This document shows positions 1 through 8,459 of a DNA stretch of 12,344 nt, piece by piece. Numbering within the stretch: position 1 is the first letter of the stretch; each line of letters begins with the position of its first letter. The position numbers were made by a program, and so were the translations under genes. The notes under the pieces were generated by a model. The model worked only from the letters and a program-made list of their open reading frames with translations. It made no database searches and was not told the DNA's origin. Source of the DNA: Wolbachia endosymbiont of Mansonella ozzardi (GTDB lineage: Bacteria > Pseudomonadota > Alphaproteobacteria > Rickettsiales > Anaplasmataceae); the NCBI RefSeq assembly GCF_020278625.1, contig NZ_JADAKK010000035.1, positions 1 to 12,344 of the forward strand. The letters are read 5' to 3'.

Positions 1-29
1 TTTTTTCCTTTCTATAATTAATATTCGTA

Positions 30-205
30 CAGCTGTGCATCACGCGCTGGAATGATAGGAGGGAACCACTTTCATGGCACTGTCATAAAGTAACATTAGA
101 TCCCAGATACAAGTGTCATCTACTTTGGATGACAAGAAAAGACTACTTGAGTGACAGAGGAAGCTGTGGAGTGACAGGAGAAGGTGTCATTTCAGCTAGC
201 ATCAG
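30..205. repeat. Cluster of degenerate Wolbachia-type palindromic repeat relics
   Basis: The stretch contains several pieces that look like fragments of short intergenic palindromic elements. An inverted repeat TGTCATC (114-120) / GATGACA (128-134) has a 7-base loop. GAGTGACAG occurs twice, near 152 and 172, and GTGTCAT-type ends recur near 113 and 185. A piece near 40-58 reads CATCACGCGCTGGAATGAT. No open reading frame here looks coding. From memory, GTGTCATCCCAG...-type palindromes are common in Wolbachia spacers, and these pieces resemble eroded copies. Family membership is inferred; the inverted repeat itself is visible. Confidence 0.45.
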
Positions 206-264
206 CTCCCTAGCGCCCTTGTTCTCACTGGTTGACCACTTATTATTATACCACTTAAATAAGG

Positions 265-1570
265 TTAAGGCTTATTACATGTCTTGCGCGTTTCCTCCGC
301 ATCTCTAATTTTACCACTTGAGCCTTCAAAAGGAATTACCTTGGTTGCTTGCATTACTTCCTCCACATTCTTGCTACTTTTCAAGTGACCAAGATATTCT
401 CTAGCTGTCATACTTATTTCTTTTTTATCTAGATGATCTTGGAATTTTTTGCTACTTAGATTCATATTAACATTAATAAGTACAGGTACGCTACCTTCTA
501 CATGAATTTTAGTTCCAGAGCCATATAACTGTACCCTGGGTAGTTCTTGACCATTAATCTTAATAAGACCAAGCTCTTTATATCTTGTTCTGCCAGAAGT
601 TGATGTTCTGTTTTAATTTCTTTTGCTAGAATTTGTTTGTCTTCACTGGGCAGTAGATTATTAGCCTTATTGACATCAAAGTGTTTAATAAGCAAACCTT
701 CTTTCTTTACTTTATAGCCAGCAGATCTTATTACTTTTTCTACAATCTTATAAACTGATCGACACTTTTTAATTCAGAAATAAACGCTGCGTTACTGTTA
801 AAATAAGTATAATTATCATCTATTCTGTAAATCTCAACAACGTGATTACTTATTACCAAGTGAATGGCAAAAAATTGCCTTTAATTCCAGCTATATAGTT
901 TGATAAATCACCAAGCGTTTTATAGCTCTGAGCATGAAATAAGTTTAAAGGCAGGCTATTCGTAGAAAAATCTAACTGTCTCTCAAATTTATTAAGCAGT
1001 TTACTAAAAGCAAAAACCTCTGTTTCTTTCCTCTTTAAATACCTGCTTACCCTGTACTATACGCTCGTAAATTTCTGCGGAAGTCTTTAAGTTGCTCAAA
1101 AATGATCCACCGCTTTGTGATAGTAAAGCCTGAGATAACCTACAAGTGGTAGCAGTACACTTACCGTTAATTTTAACATTCCTTGTTTTAAAAGAAGGCA
1201 AGTAGAGACCTTGTTTTATTGGTTCAATCAATGCATCTTGAAAATTATTTGATATAAGTTGCGATAAATGTAAATACGTCTTCTGTTGTCTCTGATAAAA
1301 TTGTATTGAACAGTCATCATCACTATTATCATAATCCCTCCCCACCATGAGCCTCCCTTCTTTGCGATTCGTAAAAAGCCCCCGGTCCAGCCCTGCTTGT
1401 TCGTAAACCTTCGTTCCTAGCATCCGCATCAGCTACCACTATTTCCGTTCCTACCCCTAGTAACACCATCACTCACGCAGCCTCTGGTACTGCTCCTGCT
1501 GTAGCAAAGAATCCTATACCAATACTGCTATTATAATGGGCCCTAGTAGATTACTATTGTCTTAAGCCAT
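265..1570 (-). pseudogene. Decayed gene of unknown function, about 430 codons with multiple stops and frameshifts
   Basis: The minus strand holds a chain of coding-like segments in successive frames that read as one broken gene. A strong ribosome binding site GGAGGG (1574-1579) sits three bases before an ATG at 1568-1570, but codon 3 is TAA. The N-terminal part is hydrophobic (segments like LLGPIIIAVLV, then GIGFFATAGAVPEAA in another frame, then a TGA, then VMVLLGVGTEIVVA), which suggests one or two membrane segments. The next segment covers roughly 1004-1420 (includes SIQFYQRQQKTYLHLSQLI). A frame change near 1015 gives FAFSKLLNKFERQLDFST. Another near 860 gives QFFAIHLVISNHVVEIYRID. Another near 750 gives YKIVEKVIRSAGYKVKKEG. 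A last one near 590 gives YKELGLIKINGQELPRVQLY, running to the stop at 265 and ending TRKTCNKP. I do not recognise the family. The short open frames at 265-465, 498-695 and 1004-1429 are pieces of this one gene and should not be annotated as separate proteins. Confidence 0.7.
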
Positions 1571-1573
1571 AAA

Positions 1574-1579
1574 CCCTCC
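1574..1579 (-). promoter_or_regulatory. Strong ribosome binding site of the decayed gene
   Basis: GGAGGG on the minus strand lies three bases from the ATG at 1568-1570. It fixes the original start of the broken gene, because the following frame (MA-stop-DNSNLLGPIIIAVLV) leads straight into its hydrophobic N-terminus. It is the clearest Shine-Dalgarno sequence in the window, and it survives although the gene behind it is dead. Confidence 0.6.
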
Positions 1580-1598
1580 AAATAACACTAGTTCTTTA

Positions 1599-1633
1599 AG
1601 TTTACAATTAATTGTAACTAGATTATGTAAACT
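1599..1633. repeat. Perfect 16-base palindrome inside a wider inverted repeat
   Basis: TTACAATTAATTGTAA (1602-1617) is a perfect palindrome. The 8-base arms AGTTTACA (1599-1606) and TGTAAACT (1626-1633) form a second inverted repeat that overlaps its left half, so two alternative pairings are possible. It lies between the end of pleD and the start of the decayed gene, both on the minus strand. It could be a protein-binding operator for the dead gene, a weak terminator after pleD (no U-run follows), or chance in AT-rich DNA. Confidence 0.4.
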
Positions 1634-1727
1634 TACTACCTATAGCACAAATATTTTCGACTACAACAACTTTTTTTGAAATTGTGAGTTTGAACTGATG
1701 GTAATTTTTATGCTGTTACAATCTTAG

Positions 1728-3104
1728 TTAGCCAGTAACTACTCTATTTCTGCCATCATTTTTTGCTTTATATAGGTATCTGTCAGCACGTACTATAAAT
1801 TTTTTAATGTTATTAAGATCAGATTTTTGCATTTCTGCAACTCCAATGCTCACAGTCACACTATGAGTCGTGTTTTCGCCTGAGAGCGCAAAAGTTTCTG
1901 TAGCGATAATTTCACGTATTCTCTCTGCAACAGTGTATGCATCTGATATATTGGTATCTGGCATTACAACAACAAATTCCTCACCACCAAACCTAGCTAG
2001 CAAATCCGTCACTCTGATATTTTCAGAGATTCTCTTCTGCATTTGCTTTAAAAGCTCATCCCCAGCACTATGCCCAAAATCGTCATTTACTACCTTAAAA
2101 TAGTCTATATCAAGTATCATAAGAGATAATCTTCTATCCTTCTCTACAGAATCTTTAACAATGTTTTTCAAGTGCGTATCAAAATATCTTCTGTTGTAGC
2201 AGTTAGTTAACGGATCCTTTATAGACATTTCTGCATTATTGAACAAGTTCATTCTCAAGGCATCTTGATACCTCTTACGTTTCACTTGTAAATTAACTCT
2301 TGCTATTAACTCACTCTCGTCCAGCGGTACTGTTAAGTAATCGTTAGCACCTACGTTAAGCGCTTTTACTAAATTGTTTTTATCATAATCCTCAGAGAGA
2401 ATCAGAATTGGCGTGTAACGTGTTTCCACTTTACTGCGAAACTCAGAACACAAACGTAGGCCATCAGTTTGCGAAAATTGCATGTCGGAAATAATCAGGT
2501 CGTAGTTATCCTCAATACCAATTTTCAATGCCTCAGTTGGATCATTTAGCACTTTAATTGAACAAAAACGTTGACTCAGTACATTATATATCTGTTCTGC
2601 TTGAAAGACATCCTCATCCACAACAAGTATGTTAGCATTAAAAATCTGGTTGGAATAATCCATGATACTGCTTCCTGTTACCCCACCAATCTCAGCGTTA
2701 GTTTCTCCTCTCAAACGCAACTCATCTATTACCATCTTCAAACGCGTGAGGGATCTGATTCTTGCAGACAGGGCAGTTTCATCTATTGGTTTAGTTAGAA
2801 AGTCATCTGCGCCAGCATTAATGCCCTGTACTCTATCGTGAGTGTCATGTAGCGCAGTCACCATAATTATTGGAATATGGGTTGTTAAGGGATTACTCTT
2901 TAGGCTCTTACAAACTTCAAAGCCATTTATTTTCGGCATCATGATATCGAGTAATATAATATCTGGCTGCTGCTTTGCTACCAAATCTACAGCTTCTTTA
3001 CCATCATGAGCTACAATAACTGTATAGTACTCCGCTTTTAGTCGAGCTTCTAAAAGCTTAACATTAGATAGTACATCATCTACTACCAGAATCTTCGCTG
3101 TCAT
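1728..3104 (-). CDS. pleD: PleD-type response regulator / diguanylate cyclase
   Basis: A 458-residue cytoplasmic protein predicted to make cyclic di-GMP from two GTP when phosphorylated, normally by a PleC-type histidine kinase, which is not in this window. Three domains are visible. REC1 (about 1-122) has the acidic pair D9-D10, phospho-acceptor D53 in LLDIMMP, and the lysine of the LTKP motif. REC2 (about 155-275) keeps an aspartate in IISDMQ but reads LTVPLD where active receivers have a lysine, so it is probably a non-phosphorylated dimerisation adaptor, as in Caulobacter PleD. The GGDEF domain (about 295-458) has DPLTNCYNRRYF, the metal-binding DIDYFK near residue 330, the active-site GGEEF at 373-377, and an intact inhibitory I-site RVTD at 364-367. 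It therefore looks catalytically competent and feedback-inhibited. The start is ATG with AAGGT just upstream. The gene overlaps the tatB-like gene by 29 bases and is last in a three-gene operon. Confidence 0.93.
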   Translation of the reverse strand: MTAKILVVDDVLSNVKLLEARLKAEYYTVIVAHDGKEAVDLVAKQQPDIILLDIMMPKINGFEVCKSLKSNPLTTHIPIIMVTALHDTHDRVQGINAGADDFLTKPIDETALSARIRSLTRLKMVIDELRLRGETNAEIGGVTGSSIMDYSNQIFNANILVVDEDVFQAEQIYNVLSQRFCSIKVLNDPTEALKIGIEDNYDLIISDMQFSQTDGLRLCSEFRSKVETRYTPILILSEDYDKNNLVKALNVGANDYLTVPLDESELIARVNLQVKRKRYQDALRMNLFNNAEMSIKDPLTNCYNRRYFDTHLKNIVKDSVEKDRRLSLMILDIDYFKVVNDDFGHSAGDELLKQMQKRISENIRVTDLLARFGGEEFVVVMPDTNISDAYTVAERIREIIATETFALSGENTTHSVTVSIGVAEMQKSDLNNIKKFIVRADRYLYKAKNDGRNRVVTG

Positions 3105-3372
3105 TACCTTTAGATGTACTATCTATATTGTAACTAGGATAAAACTTACCATCTTTACCAACTATATAATTTACCTTCTCGACACTATACTCTTTATACA
3201 AATCTTCGATTCCGGCATCTTTTAACAACTTCTTAACTCTCGACTTTGCAATCATAAAATACCTATGTATATTCCTAATAAGGTCAATAAACGTAGGTAT
3301 CTTATTCTTATCGAGAACAACTATACTCACTAGTGCTACAATTAAAATTTCTGAAAGACCTATGTTGAACAT
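3076..3372 (-). CDS. tatB: TatB-like subunit of the twin-arginine protein translocase
   Basis: A 98-residue protein with one N-terminal membrane helix (about 5-20), a predicted amphipathic helix (about 27-52) and a charged C-terminus rich in Ser, Asp and Glu. TatB works in the inner membrane with TatC to recognise folded precursors carrying twin-arginine signals. The first 26 residues align without gaps to E. coli TatB as I remember it: MFNIGLSEILI against MFDIGFSELLL, including the TatB-typical E8 and the proline at 26 (KIP against RLP). The oddity is that the usual Gly21-Pro22 hinge is replaced by Asp-Lys (VVLDKNKIP). It is shorter than E. coli TatB (171 residues). It begins five bases after the glutamate dehydrogenase stop codon and overlaps pleD at its end. 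A general TatA/TatB family call is safe; TatB specifically is likely. Confidence 0.78.
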   Translation of the reverse strand: MFNIGLSEILIVALVSIVVLDKNKIPTFIDLIRNIHRYFMIAKSRVKKLLKDAGIEDLYKEYSVEKVNYIVGKDGKFYPSYNIDSTSKGNDSEDSGSR

Positions 3373-3380
3373 TTTTCCTA
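3373..3380 (-). promoter_or_regulatory. tatB ribosome binding site containing the gdh stop codon
   Basis: On the minus strand the dehydrogenase ends in TAG (3380-3378), directly followed by GAAAA and the tatB ATG (3372-3370). The Shine-Dalgarno-like TAGGA is therefore made partly from the stop codon. This geometry implies that ribosomes finishing the large enzyme can restart on tatB (translational coupling). Confidence 0.55.
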
Positions 3381-6300
3381 CGAAGCAAGTACTTCAATTC
3401 TTCTTATCATAAATATTAATTTACTTAAATCAAGCTTAGAAGCAACCATTTCATCTAAGAAACTATTGTAACGTTCTATGCAATCCGTATCATTACAAGC
3501 CCAGGTTTGAACTTTATCTTCACAGTTACTGGTGGATTTTATAACTTTGACAGTTAGCTTATGATGATAATTGCTTAAATCATCCAATAAATCATTAATT
3601 AAGCTGCGGTTCCAATAAGAAGAATGACTTTTTATCTTGATAGCAATTGTTCTAATCAGATCGAATCTCAGTAGCGACTTTAACTCAAAGTATATTTTAC
3701 CAGTGTCAAGAATAGGTAAAGATGTCTGCCCAGAAATGGATATAACGTCCAGTGCATAGGCCAAAATGCACAGATCAGCAACTCTTTTTGCTAGATCTTT
3801 ATTTATATTAAGTTCCACTAAAGAAGCAAACCCATGGTGATAGACCTTCAATAGATGTTCATCTAAAACATCAGTTAGGTTCTGGCCTAAAGTCTCAATT
3901 GCATCCTTAAATTTTGTGACATCATCTAGCTCTATAGAGCCAAGTTTGCTGAGATTTTCTACTAACCAAAATGATACTCTACCAATAAACTTTTGCACAT
4001 TTCTCACTATTTGCAAGTACGAGTTAACATCAATCTTGCCATCCAATTCATCAATTTTCTGCCACAGGTTATTTAAACTATATAAACGGTTAACAACAAT
4101 ATAAACATTAACTGCTTCATGCACTTTGATTCCAGTATTTTTAACTAGATTATTAATAAATATACACCCCATCCTATTCACTACATCGTTTGCAATGCAA
4201 GTGGAGATAATTTCTCTGCGAAGTTGGTGTTTCAATATGTAATCCTTAAACTCTGTTATCATTTTTTGTGGAAAGTAGTTTAGCAAGTAATCACGACACA
4301 AGGAATCTTTTTCAGGCAAGCTGGAATGTATAATTTCATTTTCTATTGCTGTTCTAGCGTAAGATATCAGGACAGAAAGCTGAGGAGAACTAAAACCCTC
4401 TGCTCCAGTCAACATTCTCGCTATTTCCTCATCAGCTGGAAGAAATTCCACACTTCGTTTTAGCAACCCAGATCTCTCCAAGCTGAGTAATAATCTGTGA
4501 TGCTGTTCTAGCCTTTCCTTAGCTTGCAAGCACTCAAGAAGTAATGCTTTTGTTTCAATCCTGTTATGATCCTCAAGTACCTTAGATGCAACTTCGTCTA
4601 CCATACTAGCCAGTATTTCGTTCCTTTTTTCTAAGGAAATGCCCCCTCCTTTCATAATCGAAACAAATGCAATTTTGATGTTAACTTCCAAATCAGAACA
4701 TATTACTCCCGCCGAATTATCAACAAAATCCGCATTGATATATCCACCCTTCTCTGCATACTCTATTCTTCCAAACTGCGTGCAACCGAGATTACCACCC
4801 TCTATGAACATAGAAGCTCTAATATTCTCACCATTTACTCTTAACTCATCATTTGCTTTGTCACCTACCATATCATGGCTTTCATTTTTCGCTTTGACAA
4901 ACGTACCAATTCCTCCATTCCATATAAAATCCACTCTTGCTTTCAACAGATATCGTATCAAGTCGTTTGGAGATAACGTATCTTCTGTTATGTCGAAACA
5001 TCTTTTTATTTCTTGAGAAATGTTTAATTGCTTGCTACTGCGTTCAAATACCCCACCACCCTCAGAAATCAAATCTTTGCTATAATCCATCCAAGTTGAA
5101 AATGGCAACTCAAAGAGACGTTTACGTTCTGTGAAACTCTTTTCTGTATCAGGACTTGGGTCAACAAAAATATGCATATGGTTGAACGCGCCGATTAAAC
5201 GCATATTTTTTGAAAGCAGCATGCCATTTCCAAACAGATCGCCAGCCATATCTCCAATTCCAATAACAGTTATATCTTGATAAATATCCCTATTCATTCT
5301 CCAAAAATGCCTTTGTGCTGCAATCCACGCACCTCTTGCTGTAATACCCATCTTTTTGTGGTCGTAACCTGCTGATCCGCCAGATGCAAATGCATCGCCA
5401 AGCCAAAAATTATACTCAGAAGCTATTTGGTTTGCATAATCAGAAAATGAAGCAGTGCCTTTATCTGCTGCAACTACTAGGTATGGATCATCTTCGTCAT
5501 ACCTGATCACATTTTCTGGTGGAATTATTTTACCATCAACTACATTATCAGTAATATCAAGCATTCCTCTGATAAAATTCTTATAGCACTCAACACCTTT
5601 CTCTCTTAAGATATTTTTATCCCTATAAACTTTCTTTATTATAAACCCACCCTTTGCACCAACAGGGACTATCACCGCGTTTTTCGTCATCTGAGCTTTC
5701 ATGAGTCCCAAAACTTCAGTACGAAAATCTTCCGTCCTATCCGACCACCTTAAACCACCACGCGCTAGTTTTCCTCCTCTTAAATGTATTCCCTCAAAAA
5801 GGTTCGAATACACGTACAACTCACGATATGGACGCGGATCAGGCAAACCATTTATTTTACTTGAATCAAATTTTGTAGATAAATATGGTTTATCATCTTG
5901 ATAATAACTGGTCCTTAAAATAGCCATTATCAAGTTAAATATCGAACGTATAACGTAATCATGTGAAACATTGCTGATCTCTTTTAGAAGCTCCTCAATT
6001 TTCTCTCTGAAGATGTCTGTAGTTTCTGCTCTATCAATATCTATACTAGGATCAAATCTTGCATGAAATAATTGTACCAAATACCTCACTATCTTTGGAT
6101 ACTCTGAAACCACTTTTTGAACATATTCTGGGTTGTATTTAAATGACGTTTGCTTTAGGTAAGCACTTAGCGTTCTAATTAGAAGCACCTCTTTCCACTC
6201 CAGCCCAGCAATAATGATCAAACTGTTGAAATAGTCATTTTTAATTTCTCTTCTAAACACTTTTGCAAGCGTTATCTCAAACTGCTCTTTCAGGGTAATG

Positions 6301-8078
6301 TTGTCTATTAGCTTATCGACCCTCGACAAAACAAAATGGTGTATCCATATTCCACCATTAATTTCTATGTAATAGCCATTATGAGATAGAATTTTCGCCC
6401 CCAAATTTTTAGTAATTCTCAATATCTTTGATAATTCAAGGCCGCCATTACTTGGAGTATAAACCTTTAATTGGTAATTGAGATTGTCACGAGTAAGTCT
6501 TAAATCGACCTCACTCACTCTCTTTCTCCTCACTATCTCCAATTTCTTCATATCGTAATATGCGTCGTTGGGTTCGAAACTTTCTTGATAGCTTACCGGA
6601 AATGCCTTGCAATAACGGACAAATACATCCTCAATAGTACCGAAGGTATTATATAGGTTATCTATAAAACGATCTTCCCACTTTTCTGTAATGTTTCTCA
6701 ATTTGTTTTCGATACGCAGAACTTCATCATCAAGAACACTAGCACCTTCAGCCTTTAGCACTACATGCAACTTCATCAAGTCATATTCGTTTATAATGTG
6801 ATGGTTATAAATATCTGCACCTTTTGCATTTATTTCATCCTTCAATATGTCACGTATCTTGAACATTAACCTGGCACTAGCATAACGCATCGGTATCAAC
6901 ACTACGCAACTGATAAAGTCCCCCACCTTTCTTAAAAACAATTTGACTCTTGGTCTAATTGCAAGAGACATGATCGAAGTACAAATTTTAAACAACTCAT
7001 CTTCATTGGACTGGAATAATTCATCACAAGAGAATGCCTGCAAGATAGAAATTAAAGCCTTATTGTTGTGGCCACCTGGTATGAACCCTGCCCTTTTCTC
7101 TATTATTTCAATTTTATCTTTTATTACCGGAATAGTTCGAATATCTTGAACTTCAGCTATAGAGGTAAACAATCCAAAAAAACTCCGTTCCTTTATCACG
7201 TTACCCTGATCATTAAATTCTCTCACTCCTATACAATTCATGTACGTACGCCGATGAACTATTGAAATCAGATCTGACCTCAATATGTATAAACAATCAA
7301 GATCGATACAAGGAACCAATACATTTTTATACTCTTCACTTGCTTTCATTAAACCAAGATTTTCCTTACCACTTGGAACGAACTTTCCATCTTCATCAGT
7401 AATGTATTCTTGATAACCTAAAAATACAAAGTTGTTATTCTTCAACCAAGCTAGAAAATCCTTTTCCTGGATCCCATTATTAAGTACTGGGGTGATAGAA
7501 AGACTTGCCTCATCAAGCTTCTGCAGCATCAGGTGCCAATCTTTTACAACGCAATTAACCGCCTTCAGTGTTCTGTGTAGAGACTCTTTTAGTGTATCAA
7601 CAAAACTGTCACTTATGCCTTTAATAACCACGTATATCACCGATTCCTTGACACCATTATCATCTTCTAAATAGCAAATCTCATTAATAAGGCCACTTTT
7701 TCTTTGGATGTTAATTATGCTATTGCTGTAATAGCATATAGTTAAATTATGCGACTTAATGGTGGCAATAATAGAGTCAACCAGAAAAGGCATGTCGTCA
7801 TTTGCTACTTTAATTATAGTAAAATTGCCTTCTACCCCTGGTACATCATTTACATTGCTTACCATTAACTTACTTTCTTCTCTCTCTTTTTTAAAGATGA
7901 AGTTGTATGCGTCTTCTGCAATGTACAGAAGAAATTTATCATTGATCTTTAAGTCGCTATTATAGACAAAATTATAAAAGTACTTAATAAACTCTTTAAC
8001 TCTTTCCTTTTCTTTTTGATTTTCTTGATTAATCAACTTAAATAAAGACTCAGTGTCAACATTATGCTCTACACACAT
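3378..8078 (-). CDS. gdhB: Large (180-kDa class) NAD-specific glutamate dehydrogenase
   Basis: This enzyme oxidises glutamate to 2-oxoglutarate and ammonia with NAD+ in the cytoplasm, feeding amino-acid carbon into the TCA cycle. At about 1566 residues it has the length of the family. The N-terminal half carries ACT-like regulatory segments (for example NFTIIKVANDDMPFLVDSI near residue 85). The catalytic core begins near residue 767 with LRGGKLARGGLRWSDR and continues into VPVGAKGGF near 811, which contain the conserved glycine-rich and lysine motifs. GGSAGYDHKKMGIT follows near 900. The nucleotide-binding IGIGDMAGDLFGNGM is near 940, WNGGIGTF near 1060 and GGNLGCTQFGR near 1100. A helical C-terminal region ends IRRIEVLAS. 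No frameshift is seen. Start: ATG at 8076-8078 is chosen; a TTG three codons upstream (8085-8087) would add MKK, and neither has a clear Shine-Dalgarno. First gene of the gdhB-tatB-pleD operon. Confidence 0.95.
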   Translation of the reverse strand: MCVEHNVDTESLFKLINQENQKEKERVKEFIKYFYNFVYNSDLKINDKFLLYIAEDAYNFIFKKEREESKLMVSNVNDVPGVEGNFTIIKVANDDMPFLVDSIIATIKSHNLTICYYSNSIINIQRKSGLINEICYLEDDNGVKESVIYVVIKGISDSFVDTLKESLHRTLKAVNCVVKDWHLMLQKLDEASLSITPVLNNGIQEKDFLAWLKNNNFVFLGYQEYITDEDGKFVPSGKENLGLMKASEEYKNVLVPCIDLDCLYILRSDLISIVHRRTYMNCIGVREFNDQGNVIKERSFFGLFTSIAEVQDIRTIPVIKDKIEIIEKRAGFIPGGHNNKALISILQAFSCDELFQSNEDELFKICTSIMSLAIRPRVKLFLRKVGDFISCVVLIPMRYASARLMFKIRDILKDEINAKGADIYNHHIINEYDLMKLHVVLKAEGASVLDDEVLRIENKLRNITEKWEDRFIDNLYNTFGTIEDVFVRYCKAFPVSYQESFEPNDAYYDMKKLEIVRRKRVSEVDLRLTRDNLNYQLKVYTPSNGGLELSKILRITKNLGAKILSHNGYYIEINGGIWIHHFVLSRVDKLIDNITLKEQFEITLAKVFRREIKNDYFNSLIIIAGLEWKEVLLIRTLSAYLKQTSFKYNPEYVQKVVSEYPKIVRYLVQLFHARFDPSIDIDRAETTDIFREKIEELLKEISNVSHDYVIRSIFNLIMAILRTSYYQDDKPYLSTKFDSSKINGLPDPRPYRELYVYSNLFEGIHLRGGKLARGGLRWSDRTEDFRTEVLGLMKAQMTKNAVIVPVGAKGGFIIKKVYRDKNILREKGVECYKNFIRGMLDITDNVVDGKIIPPENVIRYDEDDPYLVVAADKGTASFSDYANQIASEYNFWLGDAFASGGSAGYDHKKMGITARGAWIAAQRHFWRMNRDIYQDITVIGIGDMAGDLFGNGMLLSKNMRLIGAFNHMHIFVDPSPDTEKSFTERKRLFELPFSTWMDYSKDLISEGGGVFERSSKQLNISQEIKRCFDITEDTLSPNDLIRYLLKARVDFIWNGGIGTFVKAKNESHDMVGDKANDELRVNGENIRASMFIEGGNLGCTQFGRIEYAEKGGYINADFVDNSAGVICSDLEVNIKIAFVSIMKGGGISLEKRNEILASMVDEVASKVLEDHNRIETKALLLECLQAKERLEQHHRLLLSLERSGLLKRSVEFLPADEEIARMLTGAEGFSSPQLSVLISYARTAIENEIIHSSLPEKDSLCRDYLLNYFPQKMITEFKDYILKHQLRREIISTCIANDVVNRMGCIFINNLVKNTGIKVHEAVNVYIVVNRLYSLNNLWQKIDELDGKIDVNSYLQIVRNVQKFIGRVSFWLVENLSKLGSIELDDVTKFKDAIETLGQNLTDVLDEHLLKVYHHGFASLVELNINKDLAKRVADLCILAYALDVISISGQTSLPILDTGKIYFELKSLLRFDLIRTIAIKIKSHSSYWNRSLINDLLDDLSNYHHKLTVKVIKSTSNCEDKVQTWACNDTDCIERYNSFLDEMVASKLDLSKLIFMIRRIEVLAS

Positions 8079-8087
8079 TTTTTTCAA

Positions 8088-8459
8088 TAAAAATACACAG
8101 TGAATTTAAACCCTTTTAACTAAGATTTCATTACCAAAAATACACATTATTTTATTAGCTTATCGCCTTTTCATTGCATTACTTATGCACCAGCTCACCA
8201 CAAGCGTTTCTGAACGGGAGTATGGAATTCCCCTACAATAGTGCTAAAGCGATACATAATACCCAGCTAAGGCCCTATGGTTATCGCCATATATATGATG
8301 CAAGCTTTTTTTGACCAGGCATGAACTTCCTCTTTCAGATTATTATAATCCCTTGTTATTGCATAATTTTGCAACCAATGTCAATTGCATAACAGAGGTT
8401 TCCAATTGACTTTTAATGTACTTCAGTCTATATAATTTCAATATCTTAAGTTATCATAT
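8088..8459. other. Intergenic region between the divergent gdhB and nuoD genes
   Basis: About 370 bases with stops in all frames and no recognisable tRNA or other RNA. It holds the likely nuoD promoter at its right end. A small hairpin TATGG (8276-8280) / CCATA (8287-8291) is the only other symmetry I noticed. The gdhB promoter must also lie here, on the minus strand in roughly the first 100 bases, but I cannot point to a convincing -35/-10 pair. Confidence 0.5.
8406..8436 (+). promoter_or_regulatory. Candidate sigma-70 promoter for nuoD
   Basis: TTGACT (8406-8411) is a near-consensus -35. It is followed after 17 bases by TATATA (8429-8434), or after 19 bases by a perfect TATAAT (8431-8436). 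The position, about 25 bases before the nuoD ATG, predicts a short leader. AT-rich DNA yields such boxes by chance, so the call is moderate. Confidence 0.5.

Noticed and set aside
1004..1429. 141-codon minus-strand frame as an independent gene
   Set aside because: It has no start signal, and its ends join by frame changes to coding-like sequence on both sides. It is better explained as one segment of the decayed gene.
4639..5016. 125-codon plus-strand open frame inside glutamate dehydrogenase
   Set aside because: It is antisense to highly conserved catalytic-region sequence of the dehydrogenase, with no recognisable protein and no start signal.
8140..8300. Possible tRNA or structured RNA before nuoD
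   Set aside because: I found no acceptor-stem pairing, T-loop GTTCRA motif or anticodon arm; only a 5-base hairpin at 8276-8291.
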